Part shown: one piece after another, positions 7,902 through 18,531 of the stretch
How the letters are laid out: each line of letters starts with the position of its first letter
Numbering within the stretch: the stretch's first letter is position 1
NCBI RefSeq assembly: GCF_004197395.1
Contig: NZ_SELS01000019.1
Span: 88,518-152,517 of the forward strand
DNA length: 64,000 nt
Direction: 5' to 3'
Source: Paraburkholderia sp. UYCP14C
Lineage (GTDB): Bacteria > Pseudomonadota > Gammaproteobacteria > Burkholderiales > Burkholderiaceae
Made by a program: the position numbers and the translations under genes
The notes under the pieces: generated by a model
Told to the model about the DNA's origin: nothing
What the model saw: the letters and a program-made list of their open reading frames with translations, nothing else
Databases searched by the model: none

Positions 7902-7930
7902 TTGACCGCGAGCGCGCCAGCAGCTATCGT
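7902..7930 (+). promoter_or_regulatory. Predicted promoter of ilvI
   Basis: TTGACC (7902-7907), 17 bases, TATCGT (7925-7930), giving a 140-base leader before ilvI. A second candidate TTGACA stands at 7848-7853. I see no leader peptide rich in Ile, Val or Leu codons. The rest of 7722-8078 carries no gene. Confidence 0.5.
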
Positions 7931-8078
7931 CGCTGGTTCGCAACATAAGTGAGTTGTCTCAATTGAGGTGCGGCCCAAGAAGCCCGCCTGTCAACTGGAC
8001 GCGCCGCTTGAACCCGAGTCACGAGCCCGGCAGAGAGCACCCGATCAATTTTTTGCCGAAAATTCGAAAGGTGAATCA

Positions 8079-9842
8079 ATGAATATGCCCAGCGCGGAAT
8101 TCTCCACGTCGGATACGACCCCCCATCACGAAGCAGACTCTATCGGCGCCACCGTGCTCATGAAGGCACTGGCCGACGAAGACGTCGAGTTCATCTGGGG
8201 CTATCCCGGCGGCTCGGTACTCTACATTTACGACGAGCTGTACAAGCAGGACAAGTTCGAGCACGTGCTCGTGCGCCACGAACAGGCCGCCGTGCATGCT
8301 GCCGACGCCTATGCCCGCTCCACCGGCAAGGTCGGCGTGTGTCTCGTGACCTCCGGCCCCGGCGTCACCAATGCGGTGACCGGCATCGCCACCGCCTATA
8401 TGGATTCGATCCCGATGGTGGTGATCAGCGGCCAGGTGCCGACTGCCGCGATCGGTCAGGATGCATTCCAGGAATGCGACACGGTCGGCATCACGCGTCC
8501 CTGCGTGAAGCACAACTTCCTCGTGAAGGACGTGCGCGATCTCGCCGCCACCGTCAAGAAAGCTTTCTACATCGCCCGTACCGGCCGTCCCGGTCCGGTC
8601 CTGATCGACATTCCGAAGGACGTGTCGAAGGCACCGTGCCAATACGAGCCGATCAAGAGCGTGTCGCTGCGCTCGTACAACCCCGTCACGAAGGGCCACT
8701 CCGGTCAGATCCGCAAGGCGGTATCGCTGCTGCTGTCGGCGAAGCGCCCGTATATCTACACCGGCGGCGGCATCGTGCTCGCGGATGCGTCGCGTGAGCT
8801 GAACCAGTTTGTCGATCTGCTCGGCTATCCGGTCACCAACACGCTGATGGGTCTGGGCGGCTACCGCTCGAGCGACAAGAAATTCCTCGGCATGCTCGGC
8901 ATGCACGGTACGTACGAAGCCAACATGGCGATGCAGCACTGCGACGTGCTGATCGCCATCGGCGCACGCTTTGACGACCGCGTGATCGGCGATCCGACTC
9001 ACTTCGCGTCGCGGCCGCGCAAGATCATCCATATCGACATCGATCCTTCCTCCATTTCCAAGCGCGTCAAGGTCGACATTCCGATCGTCGGCGACGTGAA
9101 GGAAGTGCTGAAAGAACTGATCGAGCAGTTGCAGACGGCCGAGCATGGCCCCGACACCGCGGCGCTCGCCGACTGGTGGAAGGATATCGAAGGCTGGCGC
9201 TCGAAAGACTGCCTCAAGTTCGACCGCAAGAGCGAGATCATCAAGCCGCAGTACGTGGTCGAAAAGGCGTGGGAGCTGACCGACGGCAACGCGTTCGTCT
9301 GCTCCGACGTCGGCCAGCACCAGATGTGGGCCGCGCAGTTCTACAAGTTCAACAAGCCGCGTCGCTGGATCAACTCCGGTGGCCTCGGCACGATGGGCTT
9401 CGGCTTGCCGGCCGCGATGGGCGTGAAGATGGCCCATCCGGACGACGACGTGCTGTGCATCACGGGCGAAGGCTCGATCCAGATGTGCATTCAGGAGCTG
9501 TCGACCTGCAAGCAGTACGATCTGCCGATCAAGATCATTTCGCTGAATAACCGCTATCTGGGCATGGTGCGCCAGTGGCAGCAGATCGAATACAGCAAGC
9601 GCTATTCGCATTCGTACATGGATGCGCTGCCGGACTTCGTGAAGCTCGCCGAAGCGTACGGTCACGTGGGCATGCGCATCGAGCGCACGGCCGATGTGGA
9701 ACCGGCGCTGAAGGAAGCGCTGCGCCTGAAGGATCGCACGGTGTTTCTCGACTTCCAGACCGACCCGACCGAAAACGTCTGGCCGATGGTTCAGGCCGGC
9801 AAGGGCATCACCGAGATGCTCATGGGTTCGGAAGATCTTTAA
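8079..9842 (+). CDS. ilvI: Acetolactate synthase, large (catalytic) subunit
   Basis: A 587-aa ThDP enzyme that condenses two pyruvates, or pyruvate and 2-oxobutyrate, in valine/leucine/isoleucine synthesis. The catalytic Glu lies in VLVRHEQAAVHAADAYARST. The FAD/ThDP-side region is typical, and the C-terminal ThDP motif runs from GEGSIQMCIQELSTC to NNRYLGM. The start ATG 8079 follows GAAAGGTG; an upstream in-frame start would add 37 unconserved residues. The small subunit gene follows after 124 bases. Some annotations call this ilvB. Confidence 0.96.
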   Translation: MNMPSAEFSTSDTTPHHEADSIGATVLMKALADEDVEFIWGYPGGSVLYIYDELYKQDKFEHVLVRHEQAAVHAADAYARSTGKVGVCLVTSGPGVTNAVTGIATAYMDSIPMVVISGQVPTAAIGQDAFQECDTVGITRPCVKHNFLVKDVRDLAATVKKAFYIARTGRPGPVLIDIPKDVSKAPCQYEPIKSVSLRSYNPVTKGHSGQIRKAVSLLLSAKRPYIYTGGGIVLADASRELNQFVDLLGYPVTNTLMGLGGYRSSDKKFLGMLGMHGTYEANMAMQHCDVLIAIGARFDDRVIGDPTHFASRPRKIIHIDIDPSSISKRVKVDIPIVGDVKEVLKELIEQLQTAEHGPDTAALADWWKDIEGWRSKDCLKFDRKSEIIKPQYVVEKAWELTDGNAFVCSDVGQHQMWAAQFYKFNKPRRWINSGGLGTMGFGLPAAMGVKMAHPDDDVLCITGEGSIQMCIQELSTCKQYDLPIKIISLNNRYLGMVRQWQQIEYSKRYSHSYMDALPDFVKLAEAYGHVGMRIERTADVEPALKEALRLKDRTVFLDFQTDPTENVWPMVQAGKGITEMLMGSEDL

Positions 9843-9966
9843 CGACGGGGCGTTTGGTTAAATCCAGCGCTGGCTTCGTGATGCGCGCCTTCACAAAAGG
9901 CGAGGGCAGACGAAGCGGCGCCGCTCCGCTCGCAGACATCGACACTACATCTGGAAGAAGCGAAAC

Positions 9967-10458
9967 ATGAGACACATCATTTCCGTCCTGCTGGAAAACG
10001 AACCGGGCGCGCTGTCGCGCGTGGTGGGTCTGTTCTCGGCACGCGGCTACAACATTGAAACCTTGACGGTGGCTCCGACCGAAGACCGTTCGCTGTCGCG
10101 CATGACCATCGTCTCCGTTGGCTCGGACGACGTGATCGAACAGATCACGAAGCATCTGAACCGCCTGATCGAGGTGGTGAAAGTGGTCGACCTTACCGAG
10201 GGCGCCCACATCGAACGCGAGCTGATGCTGATCAAGGTGAGGGCGGTCGGCAAGGAACGTGAGGAGATGAAGCGGATGTCGGACATTTTCCGCGGCCGCA
10301 TCATCGACGTCACCGAAAAGACCTACACGATCGAACTGACGGGGGCGAGCGACAAGCTCGACGCCTTCATCGAGGGGCTCGATTCCACGGCGATTCTCGA
10401 GACGGTCCGTACGGGCAGCTCGGGCATCGGTCGCGGCGAGCGCATTCTGAAGGTCTGA
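9967..10458 (+). CDS. ilvH: Acetolactate synthase, small (regulatory) subunit
   Basis: A 163-aa protein with an N-terminal ACT domain (residues 3-75; HIISVLLENEPGALSRVVGL is the family opening) and the C-terminal ALS_ss_C domain. It activates the large subunit and confers feedback inhibition by valine. It lies between the catalytic subunit and ilvC, all on the plus strand, and its length is normal for the family. A GC-rich hairpin follows before ilvC. Confidence 0.96.
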   Translation: MRHIISVLLENEPGALSRVVGLFSARGYNIETLTVAPTEDRSLSRMTIVSVGSDDVIEQITKHLNRLIEVVKVVDLTEGAHIERELMLIKVRAVGKEREEMKRMSDIFRGRIIDVTEKTYTIELTGASDKLDAFIEGLDSTAILETVRTGSSGIGRGERILKV

Positions 10459-10472
10459 CGTCACGATCGAAA

Positions 10473-10499
10473 GGCCGGGCAACGCGGCATCGCCCGGCC
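10473..10499 (+). other. GC-rich hairpin between ilvH and ilvC
   Basis: GGCCGGGC, 11-base loop, GCCCGGCC. No T-run follows, so it is not a standard intrinsic terminator. It may protect or process the transcript and so adjust the ilvC level relative to ilvIH. Confidence 0.5.
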
Positions 10500-10536
10500 G
10501 GCAATAACAACATTCGCAGTATCTGAATTTCTCTGA

Positions 10537-11580
<1,044 letters not shown>

Positions 11581-11640
11581 GCGTCTCGACGTAACGAGGT
11601 CCGGCGCGGCGCTTCGGCGCGGCGGCCGGGCCAGTCAAAA

Positions 11641-11675
11641 AGCCGTCCAAGGGTGCTGAACCCTGGGCGGCTTTT
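11641..11675 (+). terminator. Intrinsic terminator after ilvC
   Basis: AGCCGTCCAAGGGT, loop, ACCCTGGGCGGCT followed by TTTT. It ends 38 bases before psd. Confidence 0.8.
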
Positions 11676-11712
11676 GCTATCCTACGGTTTTACAAAAACA
11701 CAGAAGCCATCC

Positions 11713-12351
11713 ATGAATTACCCTCATCCGATCATCGCGCGAGAAGGCTGGCCGTTTATCGCCATCGCGGCCGTCGTTGCATTACTGGTTCACGCCTTCG
11801 CGGGGTTCGGCATTGCGTGGCTCTTCTGGCTGATCCTGATCTTCGTCGTGCAGTTCTTCCGTGATCCGGCGCGTCCGATTCCGACCCAGGCCAACGCGGT
11901 ACTGTGTCCCGCCGACGGTCGCATCGTCGCGGTGGAAACCGCGCATGACCCTTATGCGAATCGTGAAGCGCTGAAGATCAGCGTGTTCATGAACGTGTTC
12001 AACGTGCACTCGCAGCGCTCGCCGGTCGACGGCGCGATCTCGAAGGTCGAATACTTCCCCGGCGCATATCTGAACGCGGCGGTCGATAAGGCCTCGCTCG
12101 AAAACGAGCGCAATGCGGTCGTCATCGAAATGGCCGGCGGCCAGACGGTCACGTCGGTGCAGATTGCCGGCCTGATCGCGCGGCGCATTCTTTGCTACGT
12201 CCGTGCAGGCGAGCCGTTGACCCGCGGCCAGCGTTACGGTTTCATCCGCTTCGGTTCGCGCGTCGACGTGTATCTGCCGGTGGGCAGCCGTCCGCGCGTG
12301 TCGATCGGCGAGAAGGTGTCGGCGTCGTCCACGATCCTCGCCGAGCTGTAA
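11713..12351 (+). CDS. psd: Phosphatidylserine decarboxylase proenzyme (short form)
   Basis: A 212-aa proenzyme that makes phosphatidylethanolamine from phosphatidylserine at the inner membrane. The N-terminus has two hydrophobic stretches ([20 protein letters not shown] and the next). The self-cleavage Gly-Ser that yields the pyruvoyl group lies in [14 protein letters not shown] near residue 182, the position used in short type II Psd. The ATG at 11713 is chosen because the longer ORF would start inside the ilvC terminator. pssA, the preceding pathway step, follows 24 bases later. Confidence 0.93.
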   Translation: MNYPHPIIAREGWPFIAIAAVVALLVHAFAGFGIAWLFWLILIFVVQFFRDPARPIPTQANAVLCPADGRIVAVETAHDPYANREALKISVFMNVFNVHSQRSPVDGAISKVEYFPGAYLNAAVDKASLENERNAVVIEMAGGQTVTSVQIAGLIARRILCYVRAGEPLTRGQRYGFIRFGSRVDVYLPVGSRPRVSIGEKVSASSTILAEL

Positions 12352-12375
12352 AGCGGCATACAGGAGGTTGTCCGA

Positions 12376-13245
12376 ATGGCCGCATTCAAACCGCGTCGAC
12401 CCCGCACCAGCGGACCCCTGCCGCGTCCGTTTCGCCGCAACAAGCCGGTGGTCACGGAGTCGCCGGTCGCCGACAGCCGGCGCGCGCAGCGTCAGCAGTT
12501 CCTCAGAAAACGCGGCATCTACCTGCTGCCGAACGCGTTTACCACGGCCGCGCTGTTCTGCGGCTTCTTCGCCGTCGTGCAGGCGATGAACGTGCGCTTC
12601 GAGATCGCGGCGATCGCGATCTTCGTCGCGATGGTGCTCGATGGCATGGACGGCCGCGTCGCGCGCATGACGCATACGCAAAGCGCGTTCGGCGAGCAGT
12701 TCGATAGCCTGTCGGACATGGTGTCGTTCGGTGTCGCGCCGGCGCTCGTGATGTACGAGTGGATCCTGAAAGACCTCGGCCGATGGGGCTGGCTCGCGGC
12801 GTTCGTCTATTGCTCGGGCGCGGCGCTGCGGCTCGCGCGTTTCAATACGAACATCGGCGTAGTCGACAAGCGTTTTTTCCAGGGCATGCCGAGTCCGGCC
12901 GCGGCGGCGCTGATCGCCGGATTCGTGTGGCTCGCCACCGACAACCGCGTGCCGCTGAAGCTCGTCTGGCTGCCGTGGGTCGCGTTCGTGCTGACCATCT
13001 ATGCGGGCGTGACGATGGTGTCGAACGCGCCTTTCTATAGCGGCAAGGCGCTCGACGTACGGCATCGCGTGCCGTTCGGCGTGATCCTGCTGGTGGTGGT
13101 CGCGTTCGTGCTCGTGTCGTCCGATCCGCCGTTGATGCTGTTCGGTCTATTCGTGCTGTACGGTCTGTCCGGCTACGTGTTCTGGGCGTATCAGGCGGTG
13201 CGCGGCAGGGCCAATCCGGCGCGTTCGATGTCGCACGACCGTTGA
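12376..13245 (+). CDS. pssA: CDP-diacylglycerol-serine O-phosphatidyltransferase
   Basis: A 289-aa inner-membrane enzyme making phosphatidylserine from CDP-diacylglycerol and serine. The CDP-alcohol phosphotransferase motif begins DGMDGRVARM and ends GEQFDSLSD (D-G-x2-A-R-x8-G-x3-D-x3-D) at about residues 91-115, followed by several hydrophobic helices. The first ~45 residues are basic and Pro/Arg-rich. A good ribosome site (AGGAGG) precedes the ATG. With psd it forms a two-gene phosphatidylethanolamine unit. Confidence 0.94.
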   Translation: MAAFKPRRPRTSGPLPRPFRRNKPVVTESPVADSRRAQRQQFLRKRGIYLLPNAFTTAALFCGFFAVVQAMNVRFEIAAIAIFVAMVLDGMDGRVARMTHTQSAFGEQFDSLSDMVSFGVAPALVMYEWILKDLGRWGWLAAFVYCSGAALRLARFNTNIGVVDKRFFQGMPSPAAAALIAGFVWLATDNRVPLKLVWLPWVAFVLTIYAGVTMVSNAPFYSGKALDVRHRVPFGVILLVVVAFVLVSSDPPLMLFGLFVLYGLSGYVFWAYQAVRGRANPARSMSHDR

Positions 13246-13279
13246 CGATTTGAGCCGCGCTGCATCGCAGCGATGTACG

Positions 13280-13309
13280 AAAAACGGCAGCCCACGGGCT
13301 GCCGTTTTT
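13280..13309. terminator. Terminator after pssA
   Basis: AAAAACGGCAGCCC, ACG-type loop, GGGCTGCCGTTTTT: a symmetric hairpin with A and T runs, usable in both directions. Confidence 0.85.
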
Positions 13310-13369
13310 CGTTGGTGCGTGCCATTACGAGGTCGCTTCGGACCGCGCCCCAGGCCGACCCGGCGTGCA

Positions 13370-13398
13370 TTGCGCGGTGGCTGGAATGCCGCTATAGT
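13370..13398 (+). promoter_or_regulatory. Predicted leuA promoter
   Basis: TTGCGC (13370-13375), 17 bases, TATAGT (13393-13398), giving a leader of about 210 bases. No leucine-rich leader peptide is evident. The remainder of 13246-13613 holds only the pssA terminator. Confidence 0.5.
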
Positions 13399-13613
13399 CG
13401 TCGGATCAGTGCGTTGGCGTGGCCGATTTTGCCGGGTCGCCGAGACCGTTCGCTGCGCCGCGCCAACATGCTTCGTTCACGCCTTTATGCCTTTTTGCGT
13501 TCCGTCCGCACCGGCCGCGATCATCGCGATCGCCCTACCTCGCCAGCGGCGGCGCCCACCGTCCCATTCCAACACCAAGTCCCACATCTGAACGACTCCC
13601 GAGGAGGCCCGAC

Positions 13614-15161
13614 ATGTCCGACAAACTGATCATTTTCGACACCACGCTGCGTGACGGCGAGCAATCGCCCGGCGCGTCGATGACGAAGGAAGAGAAGATC
13701 CGCATCGCCAGGCAACTCGAGCGGATGAGAGTCGACGTGATCGAAGCGGGCTTCGCGGCCAGCTCGAACGGCGACTTCGACGCGATCCATACGATCGCGG
13801 GCCTCGTGAAGGACAGCACGATCTGCTCGCTTGCGCGCGCGAACGACAAGGACATTCAGAAGGCCGCCGACGCGCTGAAACCGGCCGACCATTTCCGCAT
13901 CCACACGTTTATCGCGACGTCGCCGCTGCACATGGAGAAGAAACTGCGGATGACGCCCGAGCAGGTATTCGAGCAGGCCAAGCTGGCGGTGCGTTTCGCG
14001 CGCAAGTTCACCGACGACGTCGAATTCTCGCCGGAAGACGGCAGCCGCTCGGATATGGACTTCCTGTGCCGCGTGCTGGAAGCGGTGATCGCCGAAGGCG
14101 CGACCACGATTAACATCGCCGACACGGTCGGCTACGGCGTGCCGGAGCTCTATGGCCAACTCGTGAAAACGCTGCGCGAGCGCATTCCGAACTCGCACAA
14201 GGCGGTGTTCTCCGTGCATTGCCACAACGACCTCGGCATGGCGGTCGCGAATTCGCTCGCCGGCGTGCAGATTGGCGGTGCGCGCCAGGTCGAATGCACG
14301 ATCAACGGTCTCGGCGAGCGCGCGGGCAATACGTCGCTCGAAGAGATCGTGATGGCGGTGAAGACCCGCAAGGATTACTTCGGACTCGACGTCGGCCTCG
14401 ATACGACGCAGATCGTGCCGGCTTCGAAGCTCGTGTCGCAGATCACCGGCTTCGTCGTGCAACCGAACAAGGCCGTGGTCGGCGCGAACGCCTTTGCTCA
14501 CGCATCGGGCATCCACCAGGACGGCGTGCTGAAGGCGCGCGACACCTACGAAATCATGCGCGCGGAAGACGTGGGCTGGACCGCGAACAAGATCGTGCTG
14601 GGCAAGCTGTCGGGCCGCAACGCGTTCAAGCAGCGTCTGCAGGAACTCGGCATCGCGCTGGACAGCGAAGCCGAACTGAATGCCGCGTTCGCGCGCTTCA
14701 AGGAACTCGCCGACCGCAAGGCGGAGATCTTCGACGAAGACATCATCGCGATCGTCAACGAGGAATCGGCGGAAGCGCACGAGAAGGAGCACTACAAGTT
14801 TCTGTCGATGTCGCAGCATTCGGAAACCGGCGAGCCGCCGCACGCGAAGGTCGTGTTCTCGGTAGAGGGTAAAGAGATCACCGGCGAAGCGCGCGGCAAC
14901 GGCCCGGTCGACGCCACCCTCAATGCGATCGAAACGGAAGTGGGCAGCGGCTCCGAACTGCTGCTGTACTCGGTCAACGCGATTACGACCGGCACGCAGG
15001 CGCAGGGCGAAGTGACCGTGCGGCTGTCGAAGGCCGGGCGCATCGTCAACGGAACAGGCACGGATCCGGATATCGTCGCGGCGTCCGCGAAGGCGTATTT
15101 CTCGGCGCTCAACAAGCTCTACTCGAATGCGGACAAGCTGAATCCGCAACGCTCGGAGTAG
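13614..15161 (+). CDS. leuA: 2-Isopropylmalate synthase
   Basis: A 515-aa enzyme that condenses acetyl-CoA with 2-oxoisovalerate, the first committed step of leucine synthesis. The DRE-TIM metallolyase opening [16 protein letters not shown] begins near residue 8 and the metal-binding [16 protein letters not shown] lies near 202-217. The C-terminal regulatory domain (about 390-510) is complete, so leucine feedback inhibition is expected. GAGGAGG precedes the ATG at 13614, which decides against the ORF start 195 bases upstream. It is transcribed alone and closed by a strong terminator. Confidence 0.96.
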   Translation: MSDKLIIFDTTLRDGEQSPGASMTKEEKIRIARQLERMRVDVIEAGFAASSNGDFDAIHTIAGLVKDSTICSLARANDKDIQKAADALKPADHFRIHTFIATSPLHMEKKLRMTPEQVFEQAKLAVRFARKFTDDVEFSPEDGSRSDMDFLCRVLEAVIAEGATTINIADTVGYGVPELYGQLVKTLRERIPNSHKAVFSVHCHNDLGMAVANSLAGVQIGGARQVECTINGLGERAGNTSLEEIVMAVKTRKDYFGLDVGLDTTQIVPASKLVSQITGFVVQPNKAVVGANAFAHASGIHQDGVLKARDTYEIMRAEDVGWTANKIVLGKLSGRNAFKQRLQELGIALDSEAELNAAFARFKELADRKAEIFDEDIIAIVNEESAEAHEKEHYKFLSMSQHSETGEPPHAKVVFSVEGKEITGEARGNGPVDATLNAIETEVGSGSELLLYSVNAITTGTQAQGEVTVRLSKAGRIVNGTGTDPDIVAASAKAYFSALNKLYSNADKLNPQRSE

Positions 15162-15192
15162 CGCGCAAGCTCGACTGTGGATCGAAAGGAGA

Positions 15193-15227
15193 AGCCCCGC
15201 TGTGGCTGACACGCGGGGCTTTTTTTC
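15193..15227 (+). terminator. Intrinsic terminator after leuA
   Basis: AGCCCCGC, 12-base loop, GCGGGGCT followed by seven Ts. Confidence 0.9.
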
Positions 15228-15266
15228 GCCTTCATCGCGCATGGGCGGTGGCGAGATGCTGCGGAA

Positions 15267-16829
15267 CTACTCCGCCGTCGGGCGCCGCAGCGACCAGCCG
15301 CGAGTTGCGCGCGCCTGCTCCCGGACCTGATACCTGACGTCGACGCTGATCTCGCGGCGGGGCGCATCGGCGGCGAACGCGTCCAGCAGCTCGCGCACGT
15401 CGTGATCGACAAAATCGGCGCGTGTTGCGTCGACGATCACGGTGGCGCCATCCGGAATCTGCTGCAGATAGTGCTTGAGCGGCACCTTGCCGAGAAACGA
15501 CACGTCCTTGCGAAACGACAGCAGGTAGTGATCGCCATGCTGCGCGAGCACGATCGGGCCGCGCAGGTTTGCGTATAGCGCAAACAGCATGCTGCACAGG
15601 ATGCCGAGCACGATACCGATCAGCAGATCGGTGACGAGCACACCGACGAGTGTGACGACGAACGGCGCGAACGGCGCGAATCCCTGCCGCGCGAGCCCGG
15701 CGAACAACGACGGCTTGGCGAGTTTGAACCCGGTGAAGATCAGGATCGCGCCCAGGCAGGCGAGCGGAATCAGGTTGATCACGCTCGTGAGCGCGAACAC
15801 GCTGACGAGAAGCAGCACGCCGTGAACGATTGCCGAGAGCCGGCTTTTTGCGCCGGCATGCACGTTCGCGGAGCTCCGCACGATCACCGCGGTGATCGGC
15901 AGGCCGCCGATCGCACCCGCGATCAGATTGCCCACCCCCTGCGCCTTCAGTTCGCGATCGGGAGGCGCGCGGCGGCGCTCCGGATCGATCTGCTCGACCG
16001 CTTCGAGGCTCAGTAGCGTTTCGAGGCTGGCGACGATCGCGATCGTGATAGCAATGCGCCAAATGTCGGGATTGATGAGCTGGGCGAACCCTGGGCCGAA
16101 GTCGGCCGACGCGAGCGCGGCTTGCAGTGCCGCGAACGATTCGAGCGACGGCAACGCGACCCGTCGCTCGGCGGCCGGTGCGAGCGATGGCGCGACGAGA
16201 TTCAGCGCGAGCGTCGCGCCGATGCCGAGCAGCACCACCGCGAGCGGCGCAGGCATGATCCGCACGACAGCGAAGCGGCGCAGCGCGCGCGTTTCCCAGC
16301 CGGCGAGTATCGCGAGCGACAGCAGCGTGATCAGCACGGCGGTCAGCGAGATCGCGCCGAACGGCGTTGCGACCACGGTCGCCGACTGGACGGCGTGATC
16401 GATGCCGGACAAGCCCAGCGCGACGGGAAACTGCTTGAGGATCAGCAGCACGCCGATGGCCGCGAGCATTCCCTTGATCACCGGCGACGGCACGTAGGCG
16501 GCGAAGCGGCCGGCCTTGAGCATGCCGAAGCCGAACTGGATGACGCCCGACAGCAGTACGGCCAGCAGGAAAGCGGGAAAGCCGCCAAGCCGCGCGATGC
16601 CGTCGACGACGATCACGACGAGGCCCGCGGCCGGGCCACTAACGCTCAGGCGCGAGCCGCTCAGCGCGGCAACGACGAGCCCGCCTATGATGCCGGACAC
16701 CAGCCCCGCGAACGGGTCGACGCCCGATGCGTGAGCGATGCCGAGGCAAAGCGGCAGGGCCACCAGGAAAACGGCCGTGCCGGCGAGCACGTCGCGCTGG
16801 AGTGCGGAGAAAGAGATTTGAGGATTCAT
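15267..16829 (-). CDS. SulP-family anion permease with STAS domain, likely bicarbonate transporter
   Basis: A 520-aa inner-membrane protein with 10-12 hydrophobic segments from residue 12 onward (DVLAGTAVFLVALPLCLGIA is the SulP opening). A cytosolic C-terminal STAS-like domain lies at about 430-510. SulP proteins exchange sulfate, bicarbonate and other anions. The gene lies 101 bases after a beta-carbonic anhydrase on the same strand, an arrangement noted for SulP members tied to inorganic-carbon handling. Substrate is therefore inferred as bicarbonate; sulfate remains possible. Confidence 0.82.
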   Translation of the reverse strand: MNPQISFSALQRDVLAGTAVFLVALPLCLGIAHASGVDPFAGLVSGIIGGLVVAALSGSRLSVSGPAAGLVVIVVDGIARLGGFPAFLLAVLLSGVIQFGFGMLKAGRFAAYVPSPVIKGMLAAIGVLLILKQFPVALGLSGIDHAVQSATVVATPFGAISLTAVLITLLSLAILAGWETRALRRFAVVRIMPAPLAVVLLGIGATLALNLVAPSLAPAAERRVALPSLESFAALQAALASADFGPGFAQLINPDIWRIAITIAIVASLETLLSLEAVEQIDPERRRAPPDRELKAQGVGNLIAGAIGGLPITAVIVRSSANVHAGAKSRLSAIVHGVLLLVSVFALTSVINLIPLACLGAILIFTGFKLAKPSLFAGLARQGFAPFAPFVVTLVGVLVTDLLIGIVLGILCSMLFALYANLRGPIVLAQHGDHYLLSFRKDVSFLGKVPLKHYLQQIPDGATVIVDATRADFVDHDVRELLDAFAADAPRREISVDVRYQVREQARATRGWSLRRPTAE

Positions 16830-16930
16830 GGTGTCGAAAAGCGAAAGGTGGGGCGCCGAACGGGGCGTGGCTCGAAGGCAAGTCCGCTTTGCGCTCGTCC
16901 GCGGTTCAAGTGGGGCGGCATCGCGCTTTG

Positions 16931-17566
16931 CTAGGCCGCGCTGTGCGCGGCGGTCGTGCAGGTCATCGCGTCGTCGGAGGTGTAGCCGGAGGTGAGAACC
17001 TTGATGCGTCCGTCGTCGAGCGCAAAGATCCAGCCGTGCACGAGCGGCGCCGGATCAGCCTCGCGCACGATCGGGCTCGCCCGCAACTGCCGCACCTGTT
17101 CGAGCACGTTCAGCTCGGCAAGGCGGTTGATGCGATCCGGCCCGGTTGCCGCGCCGTCCAGTTCCGCGTGATGCGTTTTCGCGAGTGCGCAGAGCGGCGC
17201 GATCCGCCGATTCACATGGGGCAGCGCCGGGTCCGGGGGCAGCAGCGCGGCGCGCACGCCACCGCAGCCATAGTGGCCGCAGACGATCACATGGCCGACC
17301 TTGAGCACGCGCACCGCGTATTCGAGGACGCTCGCGGCGTTGTCGTCTTCGGGATGAAACAGGTTGGCGATGTTGCGATGGACGAAAAGATCGCCGGGCT
17401 CGCAACGCGTGATCGTTTCGGCAGGCACGCGACTGTCCGCGCAGCCGATCCACAGAATGTGCGGGTTCTGTCCGCGCACGAGGTCGCGAAAAAATGCCGG
17501 ATTGCCCGCCGCGGTTTCATGCGCCCACGCGACGTTGGCGACCAGCAGGTGTTTGGGTCGGTTCAT
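16931..17566 (-). CDS. Beta-class carbonic anhydrase
   Basis: A 211-aa zinc enzyme interconverting CO2 and bicarbonate. The zinc ligands and catalytic dyad are visible: IGCADSRVPAE (Cys with the Asp-Arg pair) near residue 40 and VCGHYGCGGV (His and Cys) near 97-106. Length is normal for the class. GGAG stands eight bases before the ATG. It is upstream of, and probably cotranscribed with, the SulP permease, and would trap or release the transported carbon. Confidence 0.93.
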   Translation of the reverse strand: MNRPKHLLVANVAWAHETAAGNPAFFRDLVRGQNPHILWIGCADSRVPAETITRCEPGDLFVHRNIANLFHPEDDNAASVLEYAVRVLKVGHVIVCGHYGCGGVRAALLPPDPALPHVNRRIAPLCALAKTHHAELDGAATGPDRINRLAELNVLEQVRQLRASPIVREADPAPLVHGWIFALDDGRIKVLTSGYTSDDAMTCTTAAHSAA

Positions 17567-17727
17567 CGTAGCAACTCCGTAGTAAAGGCAATTGACCAGG
17601 CATCCGACTGAGTCGCGACTGCGCGGTTGATCGCGAGCCGGTGCCCGAACGGGTGTTTACAATAACCTTTCTTTGGTCGGATGGTTGACGTAAACAGGAT
17701 AAAATTCTTCCTTATGCTTTGAGAATA

Positions 17728-17757
17728 AAAAAGCCGCCTACGGAAGGCGGCTTTTTG
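17728..17757. terminator. Terminator downstream of the lipoprotein gene
   Basis: AAAAAAGCCGCCT, ACGGA loop, AGGCGGCTTTTT: symmetric, placed 37 bases past the leftward lipoprotein stop and upstream of the carbonic anhydrase. Confidence 0.85.
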
Positions 17758-17793
17758 AGATTTGGCGCTTCTGCCGAAGACGGCGCTCAACGC

Positions 17794-18345
17794 TCAGAAC
17801 AGGCTGCGGCGGTCGGGGTCGTGCAGCGGGTCGGGGGTCTTCTGCGTGAGGCGCAAGATGCCCTGGTCGTCGAAGTAGAAGCTGTACAGCATGTACCAGA
17901 CGTTGTCTTCGAGATAGCGATAGGTCCAGACTTCGCGCCGCATCAGCGGGAAGTACGACGTTTCGACCGGACGTCCGAAGTTCACCAGCACGTCGCTGCG
18001 CGTCCATTTGCCGATCTCGGCGCGATAGAACTCGGTGGGCTGCAGCACCTGGCGCATGTCGACGATCTTGCCGGCCGCGTCGATGTCGGCGGCGGTGGTG
18101 GTCTCGCCCATCGGTTGGGTCGGCCACATCAGACGCTTGCCGCCGTCGGGCAAGTCATAGGTTTCGCGCGGCGGACCAAGTCGCGCGATCACCGTCGATG
18201 CGTCCGCTCCCGGTTGATACTGTTGCCACGGCTGCGCGCAGCCGGCGAGCGCGAGCGCGCTCAGGCAAACGAGCGCGGCACGGCGCAGACTGGCGCCGGC
18301 CGGGCCCGTGAAAGAGGCCGCCGTGCGGTGGTGGCGGTTCGACAT
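17794..18345 (-). CDS. Predicted lipoprotein, BamE/OmlA-like
   Basis: A 183-aa protein with a lipoprotein signal ending in the lipobox ALAGC at about residue 37. Downstream, VIARLGPPRETYDLPDGGKR and a later VLVNFGRPVETSYF are two copies of the G-x-P-type turn seen in SmpA/OmlA/BamE-fold proteins. The gene is monocistronic, closed by a terminator, and has GGAGG eight bases before ATG 18345. It would be anchored to the outer or inner membrane. Family membership is by motif only and the function is unknown. Confidence 0.7.
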   Translation of the reverse strand: MSNRHHRTAASFTGPAGASLRRAALVCLSALALAGCAQPWQQYQPGADASTVIARLGPPRETYDLPDGGKRLMWPTQPMGETTTAADIDAAGKIVDMRQVLQPTEFYRAEIGKWTRSDVLVNFGRPVETSYFPLMRREVWTYRYLEDNVWYMLYSFYFDDQGILRLTQKTPDPLHDPDRRSLF

Positions 18346-18531
18346 GTATTCCTCCGATGGCGTTTGAATAGCGGTTCTTATCATCGAGACGCGCTATTTT
18401 GACACGCGCTGTGGCGAACAATTGCGCTGCCTGAGCGCGCGTCGCCTCCGAACGGTAACGAATGCGCCGGCTTGCCTATTCCTTGCGCGTCGTCCTATGA
18501 TCCGCGCTTCAAAGATTCAGGCGGGACGACC

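Noticed and set aside
7722-8078. Attenuator leader peptide before ilvI
   Set aside because: No short frame with clustered Ile/Val/Leu codons and no terminator-antiterminator pair was found.
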